Assembly (NCBI RefSeq): GCF_000467125.1
Contig: NZ_BATJ01000027.1
Location: forward strand, 1-58,019
Reading direction: 5' to 3'
Length of the DNA stretch: 58,019 bases
From: Vibrio proteolyticus NBRC 13287
GTDB lineage: Bacteria; Pseudomonadota; Gammaproteobacteria; Enterobacterales; Vibrionaceae
Numbering within the stretch: position 1 is the first letter of the stretch; each line of letters begins with the position of its first letter. The position numbers and the translations under genes are program-made. The notes under the pieces were generated by a model. The model was not told where the DNA came from. It did no database searches and was given only the letters and a program-made list of their open reading frames with translations. Below are positions 35,509 through 44,456 of the stretch, one piece after another.

Positions 35509-36696
35509 TCACACCCACTGACCGGCTACATAACCACTCGACCAGCACCACTGAAAGTTGTAACCGCCGAGCCAACCGGTAACGTCCATCACTTCACCGA
35601 TGAAATACAAGCCTTTGACGCTGGTGCATTCCATGGTTTTGGACGATAGGTGCCGGGTATCCACCCCACCCAACGTCACTTCCGCAGTACGATAACCTTC
35701 AGTGCCGTTGGGGGCAATTGTCCAATGCTCAAGATGCTGCGCAATCGCTTCCAGATCATGGCTGTTGAACTGTTTAAGCGGTTTGTCGCACAGCTCTTTA
35801 CGTTCAATCAACACTTCCACCAGACGTTTCGGCAGCACCTTGGAGAGAGTGTTTTTGAGGCTCTGGTTGGGGTGTTTCTCGCGCGAACACGTCAGCAACT
35901 GGCCGACATCCGCATCCGGCACCAGATTGATGGTCACACTCTGACCGGCTCTCCAGAACGAAGAGATCTGCAGCACCGCAGGTCCGGATAAACCTCGGTG
36001 GGTAAACAGCAGCGCTTCTTTGAATACCGTGCCATCTTGGGCAGTGATCTCCGCAGGAACCGCGATTCCGGAAAGCTCGGCAAACGCTTCTTTATCGGCT
36101 TTGTGCAGCGTAAATGGCACCAGTCCCGCGCAGGTCGGTACCACCGATAAGCCAAACTGCTCCGCCAAACGATAACCCAATGGGGTGGCCCCGAGTTTCG
36201 GCATCGATAGCCCCCCGGTGGCGACCACCAGCGACTGGCATTCGATCGTCTGACCCGCCACGTTCACCGCAAAACCTTGCGGCGTCTGCTCGGTGTGGAG
36301 AATTTCCTGTTGATAGCGCAGAGTAATATTGGGCTGGTCACACTCACTCAACAGCATGTTCACGATGTCTTTGGCGGAGTTGACGCAGAACAGCTGACCA
36401 TGATCACGCTCTTCAAACTCAATTTCGTACTTGCTCACCATGGTGATGAAATCCCAGTTGGTGTACTGAGACAAGGCCGATTTCACGAAATGCGGATTGC
36501 GGCACAAGTAGTTAGCGGCGGACACATCATAGTTGGTAAAGTTGCACCGACCACCACCAGAAATGAGAATTTTACGGCCCGGTTTTTTGCCGTGATCGAG
36601 CACCAGCACCCGCCGGCCACGCCGACCGGCGTGCGCCGCACACATCAGGCCGGCAGCACCCGCACCTATAATCACAACGTCAAACTTCTCACTCAT
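35509..36696 (-). CDS. NAD(P)/FAD-dependent oxidoreductase, HI0933/BaiN-like
   Basis: Flavoprotein of the HI0933 (YhiN) family, physiological reaction unsettled. 395 aa from ATG 36696, behind GGGAAAG. The FAD-binding motif VIIGAGAAGLMCAAHAGRRG is at the N-terminus, followed by the family-specific SGGGRCNFTN and the C-terminal VTLGGVDTRHLSSKTM and EVMDVTGWLGGYNFQWCWSS segments. Monocistronic, convergent with the GNAT gene. Confidence 0.88.
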   Translation of the reverse strand: MSEKFDVVIIGAGAAGLMCAAHAGRRGRRVLVLDHGKKPGRKILISGGGRCNFTNYDVSAANYLCRNPHFVKSALSQYTNWDFITMVSKYEIEFEERDHGQLFCVNSAKDIVNMLLSECDQPNITLRYQQEILHTEQTPQGFAVNVAGQTIECQSLVVATGGLSMPKLGATPLGYRLAEQFGLSVVPTCAGLVPFTLHKADKEAFAELSGIAVPAEITAQDGTVFKEALLFTHRGLSGPAVLQISSFWRAGQSVTINLVPDADVGQLLTCSREKHPNQSLKNTLSKVLPKRLVEVLIERKELCDKPLKQFNSHDLEAIAQHLEHWTIAPNGTEGYRTAEVTLGGVDTRHLSSKTMECTSVKGLYFIGEVMDVTGWLGGYNFQWCWSSGYVAGQWV

Positions 36697-36720
36697 GGTC
36701 TTTCCCGGCTCTTGTGCAAT

Positions 36721-36748
36721 AAAAAAGGATGTGCGGGTGCACATCCTT
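36721..36748 (-). terminator. uspB terminator
   Basis: 10-bp stem (36739-36748 / 36725-36734) with a 4-nt loop and a T-run on the minus strand, downstream of uspB. Confidence 0.88.
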
Positions 36749-36799
36749 GCCATTCGGGCGCTATTCTAACGGCAAATGCACGGCTTGCCAATTCACCAC

Positions 36800-37123
36800 T
36801 TACAACACCAGAGCGGCCATCAGCGTCACCAGCAGCAGCGCCGTGGTCAGCACAAACAGCTCCCGCACCCGATCGCATTTGTGGGTGAACAGTTCGTCGT
36901 GATGATGATGGTATTCTTTACTTTTCAGGTAGTGAAACAACCGCACCTGTTTGGTGACGTTACCATGGGTGGTAAAAAAGCCGTTGCCATCGACCTGCTG
37001 ATACAACAAAGGGTGCGCTTCGCGCATGATATGAAGAAGAGAACGTAGTGCGGTGAAGTACCTTGCCATATTGACAAGAGTGACAAGCATTAGCGCAAAT
37101 AGAATGGTGTCTCCACTGATCAT
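36800..37123 (-). CDS. uspB: Universal stress protein B
   Basis: Small inner-membrane protein; in E. coli it is RpoS-controlled and needed for ethanol resistance in stationary phase. 107 aa, with membrane segments at both ends (about 3-23 and 88-107) around a polar middle. The segments LVNMARYFTALRSLL, PLLYQQVDGNGFFTTHG and NVTKQVRL follow E. coli UspB closely. A histidine run (EYHHHHDE) is notable. In E. coli it is divergent from uspA; here ferritin lies between them. Confidence 0.92.
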   Translation of the reverse strand: MISGDTILFALMLVTLVNMARYFTALRSLLHIMREAHPLLYQQVDGNGFFTTHGNVTKQVRLFHYLKSKEYHHHHDELFTHKCDRVRELFVLTTALLLVTLMAALVL

Positions 37124-37200
37124 CTTTTCCTCCCTACATCTTCATACCGGTGCCCGAAAGGAAAAGACGATCTGTCGATTATCTTTACGCTGAATCCAAC

Positions 37201-37728
37201 TTATTCAGCAGAGGCATCCATGATTGAAGATGAGCCTTCTTTTGCCATTGCCGCCAGATCCTTATCGATGAAGAACAACGCTTTACCATCTTCGCCGACC
37301 AGTTCCAGCTTGTCTAAAATCCCTTTAAACAACTTCTCTTCTTCATGTTGCTCCGCAACGTACCACTGAAGGAAGTTAAACGTTGAGTAGTCCTGGCTGG
37401 TGAATGCCAGATGAGCGAGCTTATTGATTTTATCGGTGATCATCTGCTCATGCTCATAGGTTTCACGAAACACTTCACCTAAGCTGGCGAAGGTGTGTTT
37501 CGGTGCGTCAATCGCACCCAGAATCGGCATCGCACCCGTTTCGCTCACGTAGGTGAATAAACGCTGCATGTGCTCCATCTCTTCTACGGCGTGTTTGCGA
37601 AGAAATTCAGCCGCCCCGTCAAATCCTTTGTCCTCACACCAGGCACTCATTTGTAAGTATAGATTGGATGAGAAAAATTCGAGATTAATTTGCTCATTGA
37701 GCTGATCGACCATCGCTTGAGACAACAT
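37201..37728 (-). CDS. ftnA: Non-haem ferritin FtnA
   Basis: Iron-storage protein forming a 24-subunit shell. 175 aa. Ferroxidase ligands are visible in EQINLEFFSSNLYLQ (E17), HAVEEMEHMQR (E50, H53) and later in YVAEQHEEEKLF. The protein lacks a haem-ligand context, so it is ferritin rather than bacterioferritin. Single gene between uspB and the divergent uspA. Confidence 0.95.
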   Translation of the reverse strand: MLSQAMVDQLNEQINLEFFSSNLYLQMSAWCEDKGFDGAAEFLRKHAVEEMEHMQRLFTYVSETGAMPILGAIDAPKHTFASLGEVFRETYEHEQMITDKINKLAHLAFTSQDYSTFNFLQWYVAEQHEEEKLFKGILDKLELVGEDGKALFFIDKDLAAMAKEGSSSIMDASAE

Positions 37729-37888
37729 CGGGTACTCCTAGTCACTGTATCTGATTGTATTGTCGTTACTATATCACTTTGCCAACCATAACACTTCGCC
37801 CGGCGGATGTAGATATGAGATCGCCACGACAAAAATTATCCGCACCGGATGCTAACCTGTAGATAGACCCCAATAAGGAGATAGCACC

Positions 37889-38314
37889 ATGAGTTATCAA
37901 CACATTTTAGTCGCCGTGGATCTGTCTGAAGACAGCAAGAAACTGGTCGAAAAAGCCGTGGCACTGGCCAAACCCCTGGAGGCTGAAGTGTCGTTCATTC
38001 ATATCGACGTTAACTACGCGGAGCTGTACACCGGACTGATCGACATTAATCTGGCCGAAACTCAGCATCAGGCAATGGAAGCGTCACAGGATCAGCTCAG
38101 AGCACTGGCGAATCACGCGCAGTACCCAATCAAGCATACCTTAGTCGGCAGTGGCGACCTGAGCAACGAGCTGTGCGATACCATCCAGGAGTTCGCCATC
38201 GATCTGGTGGTCTGCGGTCACCATCAGGATTTCTGGAGTAAGTTATTGTCCTCAACTCGCCAGTTGATCAACTGTTCTCCGGTCGACATGTTGGTAGTAC
38301 CACTCAAAGACTGA
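37889..38314 (+). CDS. uspA: Universal stress protein A
   Basis: Cytoplasmic stress protein of the Usp fold. 141 aa: starts MSYQHILVAVDLSEDSKKLVEKA, matching the UspA strand 1 to helix 1 region; the second half holds LVVCGHHQDFWSKLLSS and ends VDMLVVPL. It lacks the full ATP-binding G-2x-G-9x-G(S/T) motif, as does E. coli UspA. AAGGAG precedes the ATG. Divergent from ftnA. Confidence 0.93.
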   Translation: MSYQHILVAVDLSEDSKKLVEKAVALAKPLEAEVSFIHIDVNYAELYTGLIDINLAETQHQAMEASQDQLRALANHAQYPIKHTLVGSGDLSNELCDTIQEFAIDLVVCGHHQDFWSKLLSSTRQLINCSPVDMLVVPLKD

Positions 38315-38370
38315 CGACACGACAAAACTCGGTTAGACTGCAGAGCAAATATTCATCACTCTGATTTGTT

Positions 38371-39249
38371 ATGACCTATTTATCTGCAGTCACCCTGTTG
38401 TGGGCGTTTTCTTTTAGCCTGATCGGCGTTTATCTGGCCGGTCAGGTCGATTCCTGGTTTTCGGTGCTGATGCGAGTAGCCCTCGCCAGCTTAGTGTTTC
38501 TGCCTTTTCTCAAATTCCGTGGCGTTGCCAAACCCTTAATCGTGAAGCTGATGGCGATTGGTGGCGTGCAGCTCGGCCTGATGTACTGCTTTTACTATCA
38601 ATCCTTCCTGCTGCTGTCGGTGCCGGAGGTACTGCTGTTTACTGTCTTCACGCCAATTTACGTCACCCTGATTTATGACCTGCTCAAAGGCCGCTTCTCC
38701 CCCTGGTATCTGCTGACCGCGATGATCGCCGTCGCTGGTGCCGCAGTGATCAAATTTGCCGGCGTCAACGAGCATTTTATGCAGGGCTTTCTGGTGGTTC
38801 AGGGCGCCAACCTGTGTTTTGCCATCGGTCAGGTCGGCTATAAATACGTCATGGAGCGTGAGCCGGTTGAATTGCCGCAGCATACCGTATTCGGCTATTT
38901 TTACCTTGGGGCACTGTGTGTCGCACTGGTGGCGTTTGCGCTACTGGGGAATCCGCACCAACTGCCTGCCACGTCACTGCAATGGGGCGTGCTGATCTAC
39001 CTGGGTCTGATTGCGTCTGGCTTGGGGTATTTCGCCTGGAACTGCGGCGCCTGTCAGGTTAACGCTGGCGCGCTGGCAGTGATGAACAACGCTCTGGTGC
39101 CGGCGGGGCTGATCGTCAATATTTTGATTTGGAACCGCGATGTCGATCTGATGCGTCTGGCGCTGGGAGGTGCGGTGATCCTATTGTCATTGTGGGTCAA
39201 TGAAACCTGGGTCAAACGCCGTATTGAACGCCGTTATCAGAACGCCTAA
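38371..39249 (+). CDS. DMT-superfamily EamA transporter (carboxylate/amino acid/amine type)
   Basis: Ten-helix inner-membrane transporter, 292 aa, with EamA repeats at about 2-130 and 140-280. Motifs resemble the CAAAT subgroup (SVPEVLLFTVFTPIYVTLIYD; NNALVPAGLIVN). Substrate unknown. Starts 56 bp after uspA with no terminator seen between, so read-through from uspA is possible. Confidence 0.85.
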   Translation: MTYLSAVTLLWAFSFSLIGVYLAGQVDSWFSVLMRVALASLVFLPFLKFRGVAKPLIVKLMAIGGVQLGLMYCFYYQSFLLLSVPEVLLFTVFTPIYVTLIYDLLKGRFSPWYLLTAMIAVAGAAVIKFAGVNEHFMQGFLVVQGANLCFAIGQVGYKYVMEREPVELPQHTVFGYFYLGALCVALVAFALLGNPHQLPATSLQWGVLIYLGLIASGLGYFAWNCGACQVNAGALAVMNNALVPAGLIVNILIWNRDVDLMRLALGGAVILLSLWVNETWVKRRIERRYQNA

Positions 39250-39254
39250 CGGCA

Positions 39255-39288
39255 TAAAAAAACGCCCGCATGATGCGGGCGTTTTTAT
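39255..39288. terminator. Bidirectional terminator
   Basis: 11-bp stem (39261-39271 / 39273-39283) flanked by seven A and five T; it serves the EamA gene and the convergent small-protein gene. Confidence 0.92.
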
Positions 39289-39297
39289 CTCGTTTCA

Positions 39298-39735
39298 TCA
39301 GTGCATCCGAGCGGCACTGCTGTCGGCTGGGTTTAGCGTCGTCAGACGCTGATTGACACGGCTGAACTGGCGCTCGAGTTTGTGATGCTTTTTCAGCAGC
39401 TTTTGCTGTTTTTTCAGCACCTTCTTCATCTTTTTATGAAATTTAGCCTGCTTCTTGGCGCTCTTTTTGGCCTGCTTGAGCGCTTTTTTCGACACTGGCT
39501 GAGCCACACCGTCTTTATCGACTGCAACCGGTATGATAAGCTCGCGCTCATCGGCTGAAATGGCTGGTGAGGCGTCGCTTACTGGCAGCGCCATCGGCTT
39601 GCACAACGCGCTCTTATCGGCCGATGCGCGCGCACAGGAGCGACACAGGTACTTCGGCGCCGCCACCAATGACTGGATCTCGCCCAGGCTGGCCGCGATG
39701 TCGCGTCGATCCAGCTTACAAAAACGTTTCGCCAT
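39298..39735 (-). CDS. Uncharacterised Cys-cluster protein with lysine-rich tail
   Basis: 145 aa, not recognised. The N-terminal 45 residues hold four cysteines (FCK near 5, then CRSCARASADKSALC), which looks like a small metal-binding knuckle. The C-terminal 60 residues are extremely basic (KKALKQAKKSAKKQAKFHKKMK...) and would form a charged helix able to bind nucleic acid. Start at ATG 39735 follows GGAG; an upstream in-frame extension overlaps rsmJ and is rejected. Directly downstream of rsmJ on the same strand. Confidence 0.7.
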   Translation of the reverse strand: MAKRFCKLDRRDIAASLGEIQSLVAAPKYLCRSCARASADKSALCKPMALPVSDASPAISADERELIIPVAVDKDGVAQPVSKKALKQAKKSAKKQAKFHKKMKKVLKKQQKLLKKHHKLERQFSRVNQRLTTLNPADSSAARMH

Positions 39736-39826
39736 GCCACCACTCCAAAGCCAAGAATACGAAGAGTTCTTAATTAGATATAACCGCAGCGACGCGTTTA
39801 AGCAAGCACAAATCGTCCTGGTAAAG

Positions 39827-40612
39827 TCAATCTGCCGCCATTGCGGCATTCACGTAAACATCAAAGCGATTTTTCTTGGTTTCGATGGCCATGGTTGGCT
39901 TATGCCCTGCCAGCCACTCAGCGTAATCCGGGCGCTTAACCACCACCCGCTTGCTGGCCAAAGCCAGGGCCGGCTGCAACAGCGCATCCGCATCGGTGTC
40001 CGCGCCGACCAGCGACTGAAACACCCGCATCTCTTTTTTCACCAAAGCGGATTTTTTCTTGCTTTCCGGATGCGGGTACATGGGATCGAGATACACCACA
40101 TCCGGACGGACAAACTCCGCATCTGCCGCCAACTGGGCCAGCGCATCATGGCTGGACGCATGCAGCAAGGTCATTCGCTCCTGCACCCAATGGCCAATTT
40201 CCGTGTCTTGACCCGCGCGCAACAGGCCATCTTCCAACAAGGCCGCCACTACCGGATGCCGTTCAACCATCTGTACCTGGCACCCTAACGATGCCAACAC
40301 AAACGCATCACGGCCCAGGCCCGCCGTGCCGTCCAGTATGGTAGGCGTGACGCCTTTGTTAAGCCCGGCCGCTTTGGCAATCGCCTGACCTTTACCGCCG
40401 CCGAATTTGCGTCGGTGCCCAACCGCCCCGCCCACCAGGTCAACAAAAATCGCGCCCAGTTTGGGCTCGTCGAGCTTACGCAGCTCCAGACGCTGCGCCG
40501 TCAGCACTAGAGCAAATTCACTCTGCGGGGTGTGCTGCAGGTGCCAGCGTTGGCCGATCTCATCGAGACGTGAGGCTTGATTGGGGTCTTCGCATATCAG
40601 TTGCAGCTGCAA
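39827..40612 (-). CDS. rsmJ: 16S rRNA (guanine-1516-N2)-methyltransferase RsmJ
   Basis: Methylates G1516 of 16S rRNA in the 30S subunit. 261 aa. Motif I is ILDGTAGLGRDAFVLA; the catalytic motif IV is VYLDPMYPHPESKKKSA, and the family-specific HRRKFGGGKGQAIAKAAG precedes the fold. Transcribed alone or with the small basic protein gene downstream. Confidence 0.93.
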   Translation of the reverse strand: MQLQLICEDPNQASRLDEIGQRWHLQHTPQSEFALVLTAQRLELRKLDEPKLGAIFVDLVGGAVGHRRKFGGGKGQAIAKAAGLNKGVTPTILDGTAGLGRDAFVLASLGCQVQMVERHPVVAALLEDGLLRAGQDTEIGHWVQERMTLLHASSHDALAQLAADAEFVRPDVVYLDPMYPHPESKKKSALVKKEMRVFQSLVGADTDADALLQPALALASKRVVVKRPDYAEWLAGHKPTMAIETKKNRFDVYVNAAMAAD

Positions 40613-40684
40613 AGTGGCTTCTCCACTAGATTCATTACACGGCGCGCAGTGTACCCAATTTCACTCACCGTCACCACGCTGAGG

Positions 40685-43600
40685 CTATGCAAAATCGAGC
40701 CCGCCCTCACCCATCAGTTCGCTCATCAGTTCCGCCAGCGGTTTCGGCCGGCCAATCAGATACCCCTGAGCGTAATCCACACCCAACGCTACCAGATGCT
40801 CATAGATGGCGCGGTTTTCGACAAATTCCGCCACGGTCCGTTTACCCATCTGCTGGGCCAGATCGTTGATCGAACGCACCATCAGGCGATCCATCTCGTT
40901 ATGGTCAATATCACGCACGAACAAACCGTCAATTTTGACGATGTCCACCGGTAAGCGTTTCAGGTAACCAAACGACGACAGGCCGGAGCCGAAGTCATCC
41001 AGCGCGATCAGACACCCCAGTTGTTTGAGCTGACTGAACAGCGAGATCGCCTGCTCCATATTGCTCATTGCCGCCGTTTCCGTGATTTCCAGACAAATCT
41101 TCCCGCACGGAACCGGACTGCTGGCCAGCGCCTGCAACAGAAACTGAACAAATTCGCGGTTGCCCATTGAGTGACCCGACAAGTTGATCGACACCAAGTC
41201 CAGTCGGGCCAGCGCATCCGGATGGGATGCGAAATACGCCAGGCTCTGGCTAACCACTACCTTATCAATCAGATGCGCGATGTTGTAGCGCTCGGAAGCG
41301 GGCATAAAGATCGCAGGCGAAATGTACTCACCGTCTGAATTACGAATTCGCACCAATACTTCACAGTACAGGCTGTCCGCTGGTTGCGACACATTGAGGA
41401 TCCGTTGGCCAAACAGTTCAATCCGCTGATTCGCCAGCGCATCATGCACCAGGCTGACACTCTCCATTTCCAGTTCGCGACGCCGCAGATCCTGATCGTC
41501 CTGGCAATAGAGGTTGAAGCGGTTACGCCCTTCTTCTTTGGCTGCATGGCAGGCGGTATCCGCCTGTGCGTGTACCATCTGGGGGGACGTGGCAGTATGG
41601 TCTATCAAGCGAATCCCAATCGAGCAGGTCAGATTGAGTCGAATGTCGTTCCAGATAAACGCCTGCTCAGCCAGGGTACTGATGATACTGCGCGCCACGT
41701 GTACCGCGTCGCGTTCGGTGCAGTCTTTGAGCAAAAGCGCAAATTCATCCCCGCCCATGCGCGCCAGAATCGTGTTGTACGGCAGGATCTCCTGCAGCAT
41801 GCTGGCGCAGAACTTGATCGCGGCATCGCCCGCCTCATGCCCGGCGGTGTCGTTGAGTACCTTCAGTTGGTCCAGGTCAAGATACAGCATGGCGTGGGTA
41901 CGCAGGTGGCTTTCCACTTCACTGAGGGCTTTGTCCAGTTCCAGTTCAAACTGGTTACGGTTGTAAGTGTCCGTCAGCAAATCATAACGGGCCTGATACG
42001 CCAGTTGATCGGCCAGCTTCCGCGTTTCGGTCACGTCTTCCCCGACAATCAGCAAATGGCCGGTTTCTGCCAATGGGCGGATGTTCTCGCGCACCCACAT
42101 CGCATGCCCATCAGCGTGGAGATATTCGATCTCCCGCTGCCAGACTCCTTTAGCCACCTGCTTAGGCTGCAGCAGCACCTGACGCGGTACAATGGCATCG
42201 GCGTGCAGATAGAATTCGCGCAGCCGATGACCAAGCAACTGCTGCTCTTCGTAGCCGAGCATCTGCTCGGTAAAGCGGTTCACCTGTTGGATACGGTTCT
42301 GCTCATTAAGCGTCAGCATCATCACCGGTTGCTGATCGTAATAGTGACTGAGGCTGGCTTCCCGCTGCATCAGTTTGTCTTCGGTCTGTTTGCGTGAAGT
42401 GATGTCACGCGCTTCAAGCAGAAAGCGCACCTGCTGGCCGACATCTTTGGGTAATGGTTTCAGGGACAACTCGAGAATTTGCACCCCGTGCTCCGGGTGC
42501 CACACTTCCACTTCAAACTGCGCCGGACGCGACGCTTGCTGCGCAGCGAAATAGTGTTTGATACGCTGCGCTGAGCCCGCCTCCAAATGTTTGTGCTGCC
42601 ACAACGGTTTGTCCAGTTGATACTGAGGGTTATAGAGCAGCTCCTGCAACTTGCTGTTGCTTGATACGATCCGGCCATGTTGATCCAACATACCGATGTA
42701 GTGATAACTCTGATCAAACACCGATTCGAGCAGCACCTGGCTGTGGCGGGCTATCTGCTCACTCTTTTTCAGCCGCCGGGTGTAATAGATCAAGCTCAGC
42801 AGGATCAGCGACAACACCAGCACAGTCATCACCAGCAGTTCGAGCTCACGCTGATAACGTTCGGCAAACGGCAGTGGTTTATTAAAGAACACCCCGGCGG
42901 GCTCCCCTTCAATACCCAGCCCCCAACGGGTCACGGCCTGATAATCGAGTTTGATTTCCGGAGGAACACGTTTGACCTTGGGCAGTGGCGCCGACGGGTT
43001 GGCCAGTACCTCAAGCAAGGTGTCGGCGGCCGCTTTACCTTGCGAGTGACCGCTGAGAACCACGCCGCCAATGGCCCCGTTGCCAATGCCGAGATCATGC
43101 ACCACGTAGACCGGCGCCTGAGCGTGGTGAATAAAAGTATTCCACTGCACCAGATCACTGACCTCGCCTTGCTGGTCACGGTAATACACCCAGTACAAAA
43201 TGGCGTCGTTGCGATTCATACCTGCTGCGCGCTGGTAGAGATGCTCAAAGGTATCCGGCACCAGCGGCTGGATCAGCGACTGGTACTGCGGCGACCGCGC
43301 AATAAAGTGGTTGAGCTGCTGACGCACCGCAGCCCCGGTACGGGAAAAGTCGGTCACGACATAAATCCGTTCGACATTGGGTTGCAATCGGCGGATTAAC
43401 GCGATATTACTTTCGATATCAATGTCTTCTGTTACCCCGGTTGCACGCAGATCACGGTGCATCTCACGTGAGTAATTATTGATACCGCCGAAGATCACCG
43501 GCGTGTCGCCCAGTTGCGGCGCCAGACGCTGCATCAGGCTCAGCGCATTATTGTCACTTACCAGCACCGCATCATAACGCTCCTGCTCCAGCAGCGTTTT

Positions 43601-43834
43601 GTACAGCTGGTAGATCTGGTCAAAATACAGCGCGGACTGCAGCCGTTTGGTGTCGAGGTAGACCGCACGGGTTTTGATGTCGGTATGCGGTGTCAGGACG
43701 TCGTCGACACCATGTTGGAAGGCATCGGTCCAGAAGAAACCGAGATGATACGAGTGAACGATGAGCACACTGCGGTCCGTGGCGGACGCAACGCCGCTTA
43801 ACAACAACGCGATCAGACACAAGACAACTCGCAC
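40685..43834 (-). CDS. Membrane sensor with periplasmic ABC-substrate-binding-like domain, PAS, GGDEF and EAL
   Basis: 1049 aa. Signal peptide 1-18 (MRVVLCLIALLLSGVASA), a periplasmic domain of the ABC substrate-binding type (about 20-310), one transmembrane helix near 330-352, two PAS regions (about 370-490 and 500-620), GGDEF (about 625-790, intact MGGDEF) and EAL (about 800-1045). No RxxD inhibitory site precedes GGDEF. The EAL signature reads EVLVRIR and keeps EITET, DDFGSG, KIDGLF and the FVEN glutamate, so hydrolysis is plausible. Likely a c-di-GMP enzyme sensing a small ligand; V. cholerae VC0072 holds the equivalent place beside asnC. Divergent from asnC. Confidence 0.88.
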   Translation of the reverse strand: MRVVLCLIALLLSGVASATDRSVLIVHSYHLGFFWTDAFQHGVDDVLTPHTDIKTRAVYLDTKRLQSALYFDQIYQLYKTLLEQERYDAVLVSDNNALSLMQRLAPQLGDTPVIFGGINNYSREMHRDLRATGVTEDIDIESNIALIRRLQPNVERIYVVTDFSRTGAAVRQQLNHFIARSPQYQSLIQPLVPDTFEHLYQRAAGMNRNDAILYWVYYRDQQGEVSDLVQWNTFIHHAQAPVYVVHDLGIGNGAIGGVVLSGHSQGKAAADTLLEVLANPSAPLPKVKRVPPEIKLDYQAVTRWGLGIEGEPAGVFFNKPLPFAERYQRELELLVMTVLVLSLILLSLIYYTRRLKKSEQIARHSQVLLESVFDQSYHYIGMLDQHGRIVSSNSKLQELLYNPQYQLDKPLWQHKHLEAGSAQRIKHYFAAQQASRPAQFEVEVWHPEHGVQILELSLKPLPKDVGQQVRFLLEARDITSRKQTEDKLMQREASLSHYYDQQPVMMLTLNEQNRIQQVNRFTEQMLGYEEQQLLGHRLREFYLHADAIVPRQVLLQPKQVAKGVWQREIEYLHADGHAMWVRENIRPLAETGHLLIVGEDVTETRKLADQLAYQARYDLLTDTYNRNQFELELDKALSEVESHLRTHAMLYLDLDQLKVLNDTAGHEAGDAAIKFCASMLQEILPYNTILARMGGDEFALLLKDCTERDAVHVARSIISTLAEQAFIWNDIRLNLTCSIGIRLIDHTATSPQMVHAQADTACHAAKEEGRNRFNLYCQDDQDLRRRELEMESVSLVHDALANQRIELFGQRILNVSQPADSLYCEVLVRIRNSDGEYISPAIFMPASERYNIAHLIDKVVVSQSLAYFASHPDALARLDLVSINLSGHSMGNREFVQFLLQALASSPVPCGKICLEITETAAMSNMEQAISLFSQLKQLGCLIALDDFGSGLSSFGYLKRLPVDIVKIDGLFVRDIDHNEMDRLMVRSINDLAQQMGKRTVAEFVENRAIYEHLVALGVDYAQGYLIGRPKPLAELMSELMGEGGLDFA

Positions 43835-43944
43835 GCTCTACACTCTCTCTTCATTCGTCAGTGATAAGACAGTATCATAACTGATGATAATTTATACTTT
43901 TATCACGTGCCGTAGCGCGCTGAACTTTTTAAACAGGATGCATG

Positions 43945-44409
43945 ATGCAGAGCCATGAAGCCAAACTCGATGATCTCGACCGGGCCATTTTAAAAACCTT
44001 GATGGAAGACGCCCGTACGCCTTATGCGGAAATGGCCAAGCAATTTCAGGTCAGTCCGGCCACCATTCATGTGCGGATCGAGAAAATGAAATCGGCACAA
44101 ATCATCCAGGGCACGGAAGTGATCGTCGATACCAAAAAGCTCGGTTACGACGTGTGCTGCTTCATCGGCATCAACCTGAACGCGGCCCGTGACTACCATT
44201 CCGCGCTGGAAAAGCTCAATGCGCTCGACGAAGTGGTGGAAGCCTATTACACCACCGGGGCGTACAACATTTTCGTCAAGCTGATGTGCAAATCGATTGA
44301 AGAACTGCAATACGTGCTGATCGATAAGCTGCAGGCCATTGATGAAGTGCAGTCGACCGAAACCCTGATCTCACTGCAAAATCCGATCAACCGCAACGTC
44401 AACCCCTGA
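43945..44409 (+). CDS. asnC: Lrp-type regulator AsnC
   Basis: Asparagine-responsive regulator, activator of asnA in E. coli. HTH at 8-55 (ARTPYAEMAKQFQVSPATIHVRIEKM) and a RAM ligand-binding domain with VVEAYYTTGAYNIFVKLMC; nearly colinear with E. coli AsnC to the last residues. Start ATG 43945 (154 aa) has AGGA six bases upstream; the ATG at 43942 would leave only three. No asnA gene is adjacent in this window. Confidence 0.93.
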   Translation: MQSHEAKLDDLDRAILKTLMEDARTPYAEMAKQFQVSPATIHVRIEKMKSAQIIQGTEVIVDTKKLGYDVCCFIGINLNAARDYHSALEKLNALDEVVEAYYTTGAYNIFVKLMCKSIEELQYVLIDKLQAIDEVQSTETLISLQNPINRNVNP

Positions 44410-44413
44410 AACG

Positions 44414-44445
44414 ACAAAGGCCCCGATACGTATCGGGGCCTTTGT
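44414..44445. terminator. Bidirectional terminator after asnC
   Basis: Perfect 32-bp palindrome (44414-44429 / 44430-44445) containing AAAGGCCCCGATAC and its complement, between the convergent asnC and small-protein genes. Confidence 0.92.
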
Positions 44446-44456
44446 ATTGTGAAGCA

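Noticed and set aside
41384..42397. 337-codon plus-strand frame
   Set aside because: Antisense to the sensor GGDEF/EAL gene; shadow frame.
43464..43475. TCACGTGA palindrome inside the large GGDEF/EAL gene
   Set aside because: Only the central 8-10 bp match; the outer GTT/AAC of parS are missing.
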